Source of the DNA: Aurantiochytrium sp. KH105
Taxonomy: Eukaryota > Sar > Bigyra > Thraustochytrida > Thraustochytriidae
NCBI GenBank assembly: GCA_003116975.1
Contig: BGKB01000037.1
Coordinates: 124,001 to 188,000, forward strand
Length of the DNA stretch: 64,000 nucleotides
Direction of reading: 5' to 3'
The notes beneath the pieces are model-generated. The model worked only from the letters and a program-made list of their open reading frames with translations, did no database searches and was not told the DNA's origin. Shown here one piece after another: positions 37,703-46,240 of the stretch. The position numbers and the translations under genes were made by a program. The first letter of the stretch is position 1. Every line of letters begins with the position of its first letter.

Positions 37703-40700
37703 ATGCCGCGAATGCCGCGACAGGGGCGGCGGCGGCGGCGGACGCCAGACTCGCTCGTCTCGCTGGCGCTCATCTTCGCTCTCGTCGCGCTCGCGGGCTG
37801 CGCAGAGCCTGCTGGAGCGAGCGTCGCTGCCTCCGTCTCGGCAGGGACGCCGCCCGAGGCGCATGGGGATGCCGGACTCGACGAGGGTCTTGCGCAAGCT
37901 GCACAGTCCGAGACGGCGAGTGGAATCGGGCGCGACCACGCTGGCAAAGAAGATGAGGGCCACCTGGCAGAAGGTGTCACAGACCACCTTGGCGCAGCGG
38001 CAGAAACGCTGACGTCGACAACGACGACGACAACGTTTTCCGAATCGTATGTTGGTCTCGAACCTCTCTTCGCCGCCGAAGCCAGAATGCAGCAAAGGCA
38101 CTGGGAGCAAGTCAACTCGATGTGTGCACTTCCAGCTCACGGTCCACACCGTAATGCTGTTGCCGCGATGCCGACTGCAGAGGCAATGGCTTCGACAAAT
38201 GCTCCGACAACGACATCTTCGGGACCCGGATCAATCGCCGATACGCCGCGAGAGAAGAAACGCGAGCCCCTGCACGTGCTATCCCCGGACGAATTCAAGA
38301 AAAAGGTCCTTGGCAACCAGACGAATCGCAGCGTTTATGCGGCATCAGACGAACCTTCCAGCGGCGGCGTAGAGACCAACGAAGCTCGTGACAGCCACGC
38401 AAACTCTGCGCATGCACAGAATGATCGCTATGACGAATCCAACAAAGGTCAAGAGAGCACGGGTTCGGGCTCTTTGGGCAATGGAGCAGCATTATCTGCC
38501 CCAGGAGGACATGGTCACAGAGGCAATGCGGCCGCCAATTCGGATGAGTCAAGATCGGGGATCCATTCGAGCGAAGATGTCCCTCACGGAGCAGCAAGTT
38601 CCCCGCATGATCTGGACGGACGCCAAGAGCAGACGCAGTCCACTGATGGAGAGCACGGACAGACACTCGGTGGTCAGGAAGGGAATGTTGAAACAACCAC
38701 TCAACGCCCCGGGCAACCTTTTGAAAAGGACGCTCACGATAGAAAGGAAGGAGCGCAAGAAAACCTGCACGAGGAAGAATTTGAAGATCAAAGCTGCCGT
38801 CCCGATCAGCCAAAGAACGATGCGGATGAGCAAGAAGGTCAAGTGCAAGCGTCGCTGGAACAGGGGACGCCAAATGGGTCATCTTCGGGGCCAGGCGTAT
38901 CGTCTGGCGTCACTCCTCCGGTACTTGAGGCGGATCTTGCGCGTAGAAGACAACATGTGGAGGAGGCCATTGCCCAGGCGCGCGAGGAACGCGCCGTGGA
39001 AGAGGCCATTCTTCAAGCCATTGAAGATGAGTCCTTTCCAGACCCAGAAAACGTGGATCATTTGGCAAACGAAGGCTTGTTTGACGAGGACTCTGATGTT
39101 GACGACTTTATCGACCACCAGGAAGAGGGAAACAGATTCAATTATGCGTCGCTCGACGCAGGTGCAATCATTCTCGGGTCAAACAAAGGAATGAAGGGGT
39201 CTTCGTCTCTGCTCGTGGATGACCGCGACAAGTATGCGCTGTCCCCCTGCGAAGAGAACAAGTGGGTCACTATTGGTCTCAGCGAGGAAATCGAGCCCGA
39301 CGTCATTGAATTGGCGAACTGGGAGCGGTACTCTTCCACGCTTCGCAAGTTCCAGGTTCTCGGTGCCAGCAAGTACCCTCAGTCAGAATGGATCTTACTG
39401 GGTGAGTACGAAGCGGCACCTTCGCCGCGCATTGGCGTGCAGACCTTTCACATTCAGAATCCAGCTTGGGTTCGCTACATCAAGTTCCGCTTTCTTACCC
39501 ACTACGATGATGAATTCTACTGCACATTGACGGAAGTGCGCGTCTTCGGGTCGACCGACAAGTTTGAAAAGATTCACATTGACTTTGACCGCAAAACAAA
39601 CGAAGTCGAACGACTCAAGGAGACCATTGGAAAGGCAGTTGTTACTTCCGGCGGAGTCGACGCCGTTTTAGGGGACGGAAGTGCCCTTGCGGGCACCGAA
39701 GGCGCCATTCATGGCGACTCCCTCGAAGGCGTTGCTACGCCTGGCGGGCCTGACAATGGTCTGGATCCATCCATTGTGGACCGCCCCGTTGGAGACACGG
39801 TCGGATCTCCCGGAAGCGGTATCGGGGTTGATGCGACTGGCGCAGAGCACGCGCGCCCGGATGCCTCCGCAATACCTTCTTCTGCAACAGACCCTTCAGC
39901 GGGCCAAGGCTCTGGTACAGGCTCGGACGCAGCGAGCGGTTCGCCTTCGTCTGCATCTTCGCCTTCAACTGCGCCCGCTCCAAAGACGCCAGGGCCAGTT
40001 TCCGATTCAGATCCATCGTCGTGGCCAGAAGCATCCGCTTCGTCCAACACGGGGTCGACTTTGGGAGGTCAGACAGACGGAAAAGAGGATGCTGACGCCG
40101 CGAGTAGCAGTCGAGGTGCAGATGCAGACAAGCATCGCGTCGGCGCAGACGAGTCCTCGGGACAGTCACCACGATTTCCAAACGGCATTCTCTTGTCGGC
40201 AACACAGGCGCCCGAAAGCACGGTGCTCTCGAGTGAATCCAATGAAGATGTTGTCGCGACAACCGGTGTCATCTTGCAGCCAGCGCTTTTGGATCTTCGC
40301 GTGGTTCCTGAAGCTGATGCGTGCGCTCAGGGCGAGCAGGAGGTTCCTCGACTGGATGACGGTGCAGAGGCTGCTGCGCCTGTTCTTTGCGCAACGTATG
40401 CTCTGATTGATGACGTAGACTTGGCGGAAGCCAAGGATTCGTCAGAAGCGCAAGAAGCCATTGTTGAGGTTCTCATCCTTAATGGCAAGGGCTCGAACGA
40501 AGGTGCGGACGATGTGTGGACGGCGTGCCCCGAGCCGTTCGAGCTCGTTGGCAGTTTGAATGCTTCCGCTGACGCTGACAGCTTATCCGGGAACACGACA
40601 GAAATGACCGGGAACTCGGCGGGAGGAGAAGTCCGGAGCGAAGGGGCCGCGGCTGAGCCTGCAGCAGACGTTTTTGCGTGCACGTATCGCGCTCCGCTGA

Positions 40701-41593
40701 CAGCGGACGCCAAGCGTTTAGGCTTTCTGACCCTTCGAAGTCAAACGAACACTTCAACCGCTCAGTGTGCCGATGTCCCTCGACTTGGCTTTTCGATTTG
40801 TGCGGGGCCGCATATGGAAACGTACGCGCCGCTCGTGCCATCTAATGTTCACCTCGATGATGTAGAAGAAGGATCCGCGTTCCGCGAGAGTGCTCAGGAC
40901 GAAGAGGTGGGCGATAACACGCAAGCGGGTGACAACCTCAAGGAAAGAGAGACCCTCTCGTCCCAGGAGACCGATACGGCCGGCAGTGGGGAGGCTCCAG
41001 GAGATAACACCGTGGGCCAAGGAAATGGTGCGCCGCGCGCTCCAGCCGTAGCCTCGAACGGGCGCACTCTGTCGGACGCATCTGCAGGTGCGAATGGAGC
41101 GGGAGGAAGTCCGTCGCGGATTCGGACGGGCCCCGCGTCAACCAACTCTTTGGAGAGCATCTTCAAGTCGCTCACAGACAAGATCATGGATCTGGAAATC
41201 GATCAGTCGCTCTTTAAAAAGTACTTGGAGGAAATCAACAGCAAGTACGCGTCAGCGATTCGCGAGCTGCAGCAGGACCTAGAGCACTCGGACAAGATAC
41301 AGGGCGATTTGGAGGTGGCGCTAGGAAACCTCAATGAAATCGTTGCCCGAATCGATCAGGACGCAGGGCTTGCGCGGGCAGGGGCCCAAGACCAGCATGC
41401 GTCGTTCCGTTCGCTCGAAGATGAAGTCCGCAGGCTGCGCTCGCAGAACATTGTTCTGGAGTCTACGCTCGAGGATGCCATTCTGGCCTCATTCGTCATG
41501 GCCGCCTTTTCCGCAGTTACTGCGGTCGCCGTCTGCCTGCGTCTCTTTTGCTTTTCAGAAGCGACGGTTGTGTACCAATATTTAGACAATTGA
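37703..41593 (+). CDS. SUCO: SUCO/SLP1-type SUN-domain protein
   Basis: The start is ATG 37703 (MPRMPRQG), followed by a signal sequence (LVSLALIFALVALAGC); the 1296-residue product is about the size of animal SUCO. Residues 120-460 are acidic, Gln/Gly-rich and disordered. The SUN-like domain spans about residues 477-620 (NYASLDAGAIILGSN...WVTIGLSEEIEPDVIELANW...VRVFGST) and includes the paired Cys typical of mid-SUN proteins. A second long Ser/Asp/Gly-rich region follows, then a coiled coil near residues 1160-1250 and a transmembrane helix near 1262-1285. This is the SLP1/SUCO layout: ER-lumenal SUN domain with a C-terminal anchor, linked to membrane-protein folding and protection from ERAD in yeast. 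Function here is by family. Confidence 0.92.
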   Translation: MPRMPRQGRRRRRTPDSLVSLALIFALVALAGCAEPAGASVAASVSAGTPPEAHGDAGLDEGLAQAAQSETASGIGRDHAGKEDEGHLAEGVTDHLGAAAETLTSTTTTTTFSESYVGLEPLFAAEARMQQRHWEQVNSMCALPAHGPHRNAVAAMPTAEAMASTNAPTTTSSGPGSIADTPREKKREPLHVLSPDEFKKKVLGNQTNRSVYAASDEPSSGGVETNEARDSHANSAHAQNDRYDESNKGQESTGSGSLGNGAALSAPGGHGHRGNAAANSDESRSGIHSSEDVPHGAASSPHDLDGRQEQTQSTDGEHGQTLGGQEGNVETTTQRPGQPFEKDAHDRKEGAQENLHEEEFEDQSCRPDQPKNDADEQEGQVQASLEQGTPNGSSSGPGVSSGVTPPVLEADLARRRQHVEEAIAQAREERAVEEAILQAIEDESFPDPENVDHLANEGLFDEDSDVDDFIDHQEEGNRFNYASLDAGAIILGSNKGMKGSSSLLVDDRDKYALSPCEENKWVTIGLSEEIEPDVIELANWERYSSTLRKFQVLGASKYPQSEWILLGEYEAAPSPRIGVQTFHIQNPAWVRYIKFRFLTHYDDEFYCTLTEVRVFGSTDKFEKIHIDFDRKTNEVERLKETIGKAVVTSGGVDAVLGDGSALAGTEGAIHGDSLEGVATPGGPDNGLDPSIVDRPVGDTVGSPGSGIGVDATGAEHARPDASAIPSSATDPSAGQGSGTGSDAASGSPSSASSPSTAPAPKTPGPVSDSDPSSWPEASASSNTGSTLGGQTDGKEDADAASSSRGADADKHRVGADESSGQSPRFPNGILLSATQAPESTVLSSESNEDVVATTGVILQPALLDLRVVPEADACAQGEQEVPRLDDGAEAAAPVLCATYALIDDVDLAEAKDSSEAQEAIVEVLILNGKGSNEGADDVWTACPEPFELVGSLNASADADSLSGNTTEMTGNSAGGEVRSEGAAAEPAADVFACTYRAPLTADAKRLGFLTLRSQTNTSTAQCADVPRLGFSICAGPHMETYAPLVPSNVHLDDVEEGSAFRESAQDEEVGDNTQAGDNLKERETLSSQETDTAGSGEAPGDNTVGQGNGAPRAPAVASNGRTLSDASAGANGAGGSPSRIRTGPASTNSLESIFKSLTDKIMDLEIDQSLFKKYLEEINSKYASAIRELQQDLEHSDKIQGDLEVALGNLNEIVARIDQDAGLARAGAQDQHASFRSLEDEVRRLRSQNIVLESTLEDAILASFVMAAFSAVTAVAVCLRLFCFSEATVVYQYLDN

Positions 41594-41687
41594 TCATTCA
41601 TCTTTAAAATTTTCGACACCGTTACTATTAATCTCCACAAACAAAATAGAAATGTGAGCGGTGACTAACATAAGTTTACCAGAAGAG

Positions 41688-42517
41688 TCACTTCGTGCAC
41701 GAGATGGATTTGATGTAGATATTACGGGCACCGTTGATGTCTCTGTCAACAGAGAGACCACAACGATCACAGTATACCGTTTATTTTCACCAAGATTGCG
41801 TTTCACGTATCCGCATCTTGTGCAGGTTTTTTAAGTGTACTCTTCACGAACGGCCAGCGTGTTTCTTACATGTCCGTGGTCTTGAATGAGTTTGTCGCGA
41901 AAGCGACAGTGAGAAAGCATTTGTATCTTGCGCTTCGCAGTTCGTAGGAGCTTGGGCGATTCGAGGATGCTCTTGACATCTAATTTACCAACCCGGATTT
42001 ATTGAACGTTGTCCAGAAGAAAGCGAATGATCTTGTTGTGTGTGTCTTTGACTTTGTTCTTCATTTTTGCCCGAAGCGTTTGCTCTTTGCGCTTGTAGGT
42101 CTTCTTTCTATTGCGACTTCTCGTCTTTTCATCCCATCCCGAGAACTTATGACCTGGTCGACACGCTTTGCCAAGTCGAGCATATTGTAAGACTTGAAAT
42201 TTCCACGTTTCTCAGAACCAGTGGTACGTGCCGAGACGTTGAGTGTTGCGCAAAGTTTTGCATCGCTCGAATAGAGTGTTTGAAAGTCACGAGCACCTGG
42301 ATCGAGTGTCGCGTCCTTAAAAAGGTGCTTATTTGAGCTTTTCTCGCTTTTTCTGATGTGGAATGATCAGGTACCAACGATCAGGTTCTTCGTGAACGAT
42401 TTTGCAGTCCTTTTTAATCTCGGGGAGCTTTCGATTTCGCTTTTTTTTTTTTCGAACCTTGACATTTGTATCGCAATGGTCCAAATGGTTCAGCTTTGTC
42501 ATCAACATCACATCCAA
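41688..42517 (-). pseudogene. Decayed Fanzor/TnpB-type RNA-guided nuclease gene (transposon-derived relic)
   Basis: Read on the minus strand, this AT-richer block contains, in correct order but in more than one frame, the landmarks of TnpB/Fanzor proteins. They are: a pre-RuvC strand segment EPDRWYLIIP (about 42365-42400); RuvC-I LDPGARDFQTLYS (42268-42306); a basic helical segment RKKTYKRKEQ (about 42080-42110); MLSHCRFRDKLI (about 41885-41920); RuvC-II VREEYT (41834-41851); zinc-ribbon halves TCTRCGYVKRNLG (about 41790-41828) and YCDRCGLSVD (about 41745-41775); and RuvC-III DRDINGARNIYI (41712-41747). The spacing from RuvC-I to the end matches about 200 residues, as in TnpB. The copy is broken, with at least four disruptions, and most of the N-terminal domain is not recognisable. 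It lies just under 100 bp beyond the SUCO stop codon. Confidence 0.87.
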
Positions 42518-42557
42518 CTTACAGCTTAGTTTCGTATTGTATCTCTGTGCAGTCCGA

Positions 42558-42616
42558 GCCGCAAAGCGGCGACTCCAATGGGGACGCAGTGTCGCTCATC
42601 TGACATCGAGCGACAC
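42558..42616. repeat. Two adjacent small inverted repeats near the 5' side of the Fanzor relic
   Basis: gccgc-aaa-gcggc (42558-42570) and gtgtcgctc-(10 nt)-gagcgacac (42589-42597 with 42608-42616) can fold as hairpins on either strand. They lie upstream of the relic in its own sense. Subterminal hairpins are known at ends of IS200/IS605-type elements, but no element boundary can be proven here. Confidence 0.5.
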
Positions 42617-43829
42617 CACCAACCCGGGTTTCGGTTTTGCTTGAAACGATTTGGTTTTGCTTTCGATTCAGGTCACTTCCACACCCGGTCGTATCGTATA
42701 GTCCCGATAAAGAATGTGCCGACAACATAATACACCGAACACATTGTTCATTCTAATAATTTATTGCAGCAGCTTTAGCCTTTCGAGGCTCGGTGTCCAC
42801 GAGCGACATTTCAGGGGGGCGCAACGGCTATCGCTTTCTCCCAGCGTGCGCCGCACAGCCAGCGTGCGTCGCATCTCTTTCCCTCGTCCGCGCCAGTCTA
42901 AACTTTGCCCCAGGTCTGCTCTGTGCTCTGGAACACACCAACACGTACGGTACACTATCTTTTCGCAGTCTCGTCTCCCTGGCCGCTGGAAATCTTCACC
43001 ACCCGCCAGATGGCCAAGCTCGTGCAAGCTGGCAGGCGCCGCGCCCATGAGCCTCCGGTGGCAGCCCCGTCGTGCGTCGTGCATGCGGCTCCGGCTTGCC
43101 CGCGAGAGTTGGCGTCGCCTCCTCCTTGTCGCCGTGCAGCACCCAGCGAGCGCGGGACACGCCAGAATTACACGTCGCGCAGCCTTCCGCGTCCGCGCCT
43201 CCCTCGCGCCCCGCTCCCTCGCCGCGCCGCCTCGCTGCGCCTCGCGCCGCGCTCCACGCGTGCCTGCCTGCGTGCGCGCGTGCCTGCCGCGCGGCCGGGG
43301 CTCCCGCCACAGCAGGCGGCTCGAGCCCGGGCGTCGAAGTCCCAAGAAAGAAGAAGACAGACCTGACGTGGCATCGCTCGCTCGCCAGCGAGGCCTCGCT
43401 CGCGCGCAGCTTCGAGTTCTTCCCGCGACGGACGCCGCGACACTTGAGGGGCGCGTGCGCGCGGCGGGGCTTTCGCGTCTGCAGCTCGGGTGCGGATCGC
43501 GGTCGGTGGTTCTTTCTCTCGCTTGTGGGCTGCTCTGCGTGTTGGTTGTGTATACCATGGATGCATGGACGGCACGGCGCTGATTCGAAGAGTCTTGCGG
43601 GCGGAGAGGAACCCGCAGCACAGGGACCGCGAGGAGCACCGCGGCCCAGGCGATCTTGTCTTGGCTCGACTCGTCCCGTGTCGTCTTCGCTCGCGAAGAG
43701 CCGGAGAGGCGGGGCGGAGCGAGACCAAGGCGGCGACCTCGGCTGAGGCAAAGAGGCAAGCACGCGAGCGAGCAAGCAAACCGGAATCGAGTCAAGGCCG
43801 GAGGCGCGAGAAGAGCAAACTTGAAGAGA
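42617..43829. other. Intergenic region upstream of the first monooxygenase
   Basis: The first 150 bp are AT-rich and may belong to the relic or its insertion site. From 42790 it becomes GC-rich leader or promoter DNA. Short words here (for example ttgaggggcgcg near 43444 and aattacacg near 43166) recur in the gap before the second monooxygenase, suggesting that the promoter was duplicated along with the gene. Long minus-strand ORFs here are antisense shadows. Confidence 0.45.
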
Positions 43830-45464
43830 ATGGCTGCGCGCGAGAAGAAGCAGCGCATCGCCGTGATCGGCGGAGGCGTGCAGGGCGTGGTGTCCGCCAA
43901 GGTGTACCAGGAATGCGGCTTTGAAGTCGTGCTGATCGAGCGCCAGGACAAGCTTGGAGGACAGTGGAACGACGCCTATCCAGGCGCGCGAATCCAGGTG
44001 CGATGCCAAATGTATTCCTTTCCCACGTACCAGTGGCCTGAAGAAAGACAAATGGACCACCCGACAGCGGAAGAGGTCTCCGCGTACGTGAACGAAGCAG
44101 CCGCGGCCTTCAAGCTCAACGTACGTCTCGAGAGCGAGGTGCTCAAGATGGAGGAAATCATCGACGCCTCCACGCGCACCAACGTGGGCTGGAAGGTCAC
44201 CGTGCAGGACAACAGCGCAGCCGGCGGCGGCCGAAGCTACACGGAGAATTTTGATATCGTAGCGATCGCGACGGGAACGAACGGACCGGCATTCAACCGG
44301 ACGCCGCAATATCCTGGCGTGGAGAAGTTTCGCGGCAAGCTCGCCACGCAGCATGACTCGTATGAGGACTTTGACAACAAGGACGTCGTCGTTCTCGGCA
44401 ACGGTCGCGCTGCGATTGACATGGCCGTCATCGCGTGCGAACGGCCAGCCGTGAAGAGTGTGACGCAAATCATCCGTGGCAAGCGCTGGGGTGTACCGGA
44501 CATCATGGGCGGCAAGCATTTCGAAGAGACGCTTCTGAGCCGCTTTGGCGCCATCATGGTGACTTGCTGGGACCACTCGCTTATGTTGCAGCGCTTCCTG
44601 CACAGATTTCTCTCTGGCTTCATCAATTTCTTCTGGGAGACGATCGTACCCAATGACGTGTTCAACCAGCACCGCAAGGACGCCAGCAGCGCTCCTGTGG
44701 AAGCCAAGCCTGGCCAAGTCGAGGATCTCAGCCGCTGCGAAGTACTCTTGGGCAAGTCTGAGACCGAATCCTTTGCCAAGGGCATTCGCAATGGTGCAAT
44801 CTACCCGACCAACTATATGCGGCACGTGGCGCTCGGCAACATCATTGTCAAGCAAGGTCTGGTTGACGGTCTCACTCCGTCTGGCGTGCACCTCGTGTCG
44901 GGTGAGACCTACAACGCAGACACTGTTCTGACGTGCTTTGGCGCAAGTAAACTTTACTTTCCGATGCTTCCGCAAAAGTACCGCGACATCATGGAGGCTC
45001 ACAAGTACGGCGTGCAGCTGTTCCGCCACACCATCCACCCAGACATTCCCAACGTGGTCTTCCATGGACTCAACTCTGGCTTCTTGATGATTGTCACGAA
45101 TGAAATCGCCGCTCTGTGGAACGTCGCACGTCTTTGGGGTGTGCTCAAGCTTCCTCCTCGCGAGGAAATGCTTGAGGAGATGGAGAGAATTGCTGCTTGG
45201 AAGGATGCCAATGTCACACCTTCGCAACCACATTACTTTGGCATTGGCGGCCGGTGCGTCTACCTTGTCGACAAGATGATGCACGACTTGAAACTTAATC
45301 GTTTTCGCAAGATGCCCAATTTGTACGCTGAGATCTTCACCTCGTACAAGGATCGCGACTACAAAGACGCGCAAGCGGAGTTTCTGCAAAAGTATGCCTC
45401 GCGCAAACCCGCTTCGCTGACGGCTGTCACGCCAGCGTCGCCAACCTCCAAGAAGGAGCTCTGA
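43830..45464 (+). CDS. Flavin-containing monooxygenase-like protein, copy 1
   Basis: The 544-residue enzyme starts at ATG 43830 (MAAREKKQRIAVIGGGVQG). It shows the FAD Rossmann motif GGGVQG near residue 15, ending in Glu of VVLIERQDKLGGQW. The FMO fingerprint FRGKLATQHDSY (consensus FxGxxxHxxxY) lies near 165, the VAIATGT hinge near 145, and a second (NADPH) Rossmann VVVLGNGRAAIDMA near 185. These enzymes oxygenate N, S or ketone substrates using NADPH and O2; this could be an FMO or a Baeyer-Villiger type. The C-terminus SKKEL resembles a degenerate ER-retention signal. Its tandem paralog at 46241 has the same length. Substrate unknown. Confidence 0.88.
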   Translation: MAAREKKQRIAVIGGGVQGVVSAKVYQECGFEVVLIERQDKLGGQWNDAYPGARIQVRCQMYSFPTYQWPEERQMDHPTAEEVSAYVNEAAAAFKLNVRLESEVLKMEEIIDASTRTNVGWKVTVQDNSAAGGGRSYTENFDIVAIATGTNGPAFNRTPQYPGVEKFRGKLATQHDSYEDFDNKDVVVLGNGRAAIDMAVIACERPAVKSVTQIIRGKRWGVPDIMGGKHFEETLLSRFGAIMVTCWDHSLMLQRFLHRFLSGFINFFWETIVPNDVFNQHRKDASSAPVEAKPGQVEDLSRCEVLLGKSETESFAKGIRNGAIYPTNYMRHVALGNIIVKQGLVDGLTPSGVHLVSGETYNADTVLTCFGASKLYFPMLPQKYRDIMEAHKYGVQLFRHTIHPDIPNVVFHGLNSGFLMIVTNEIAALWNVARLWGVLKLPPREEMLEEMERIAAWKDANVTPSQPHYFGIGGRCVYLVDKMMHDLKLNRFRKMPNLYAEIFTSYKDRDYKDAQAEFLQKYASRKPASLTAVTPASPTSKKEL

Positions 45465-46240
45465 TTCATTACTTCAGAACGATGATTCACAACTTCAAGT
45501 ATACGCATTTTCTCTTTCTGTCAGCAGCTGCAAGGAGCTTGCCTGGTTGGCAGCCATCGCAGAAGCAACGCCTTGTCAAATCTTGCTCTTGCGCTCAAAT
45601 TCTTCCCCTCCTTTCCTGCTTCCGCCCCTCATCGCGCGCGGGAAAGCGCCAAAATTACACGATTGCGGCTGGCTTTGGCGAACTCGTCCGCGCCGCATAC
45701 GTCTCCGGCTTTTCACACGCCTCTGCCGCCGCCTGCGCCTTGCGTTCAATTTTTGTTTGCGTGCGTGCGAGCTTGCTTCCTTTGTCTGTCGCAGCCATGC
45801 GCGTTGCGCGTTGCTCTCTTCGCGTTCTCTTCTTCTTCGGTGCTCGCGAGTCGCTCGCCCTCCGCCTGTGCTGCGAGCGGCAACAAGAGCGACTAGCGGC
45901 AGCGTCAGCAGCCCGGGGCGGCGGACGACGCACCCGCACAGCACACTTGAGGGGCGCGCGACTTTCGTCTCGTCTCATATCTAACGAATGAAGCGTCCTC
46001 AAAAAGATATTCCGAGTGACCGCTGGCCACATGCCACCGACACGAGTGCTCGCTGGATCTTTCCCCTCTGCCTGTAGCAGCTACCACAAACCAACCGGGA
46101 TCGAGACAGTCTAGAAAGGGCCTCAGAAGACGACGAACACGACAAGCACGTGGTCTACGGCAAGCAAACCGCTAAAAGGCCAAGCTCACATAGGACGTCG
46201 CATTGTGCTACTAGCTGGAGAAGAGCAAAAAAAGAAGAGA
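45465..46240. promoter_or_regulatory. Intergenic region between the two monooxygenase genes
   Basis: This 776-bp region holds the 3' end of copy 1 and the promoter of copy 2. It shares scattered words with the region before copy 1 but has diverged far more than the coding halves. No other gene is visible. Confidence 0.4.

Noticed and set aside
42996-45389. 797-codon minus-strand ORF
   Set aside because: Exact antisense shadow of the first monooxygenase; a matching antisense ORF occurs over the second copy because the coding strands are nearly identical.
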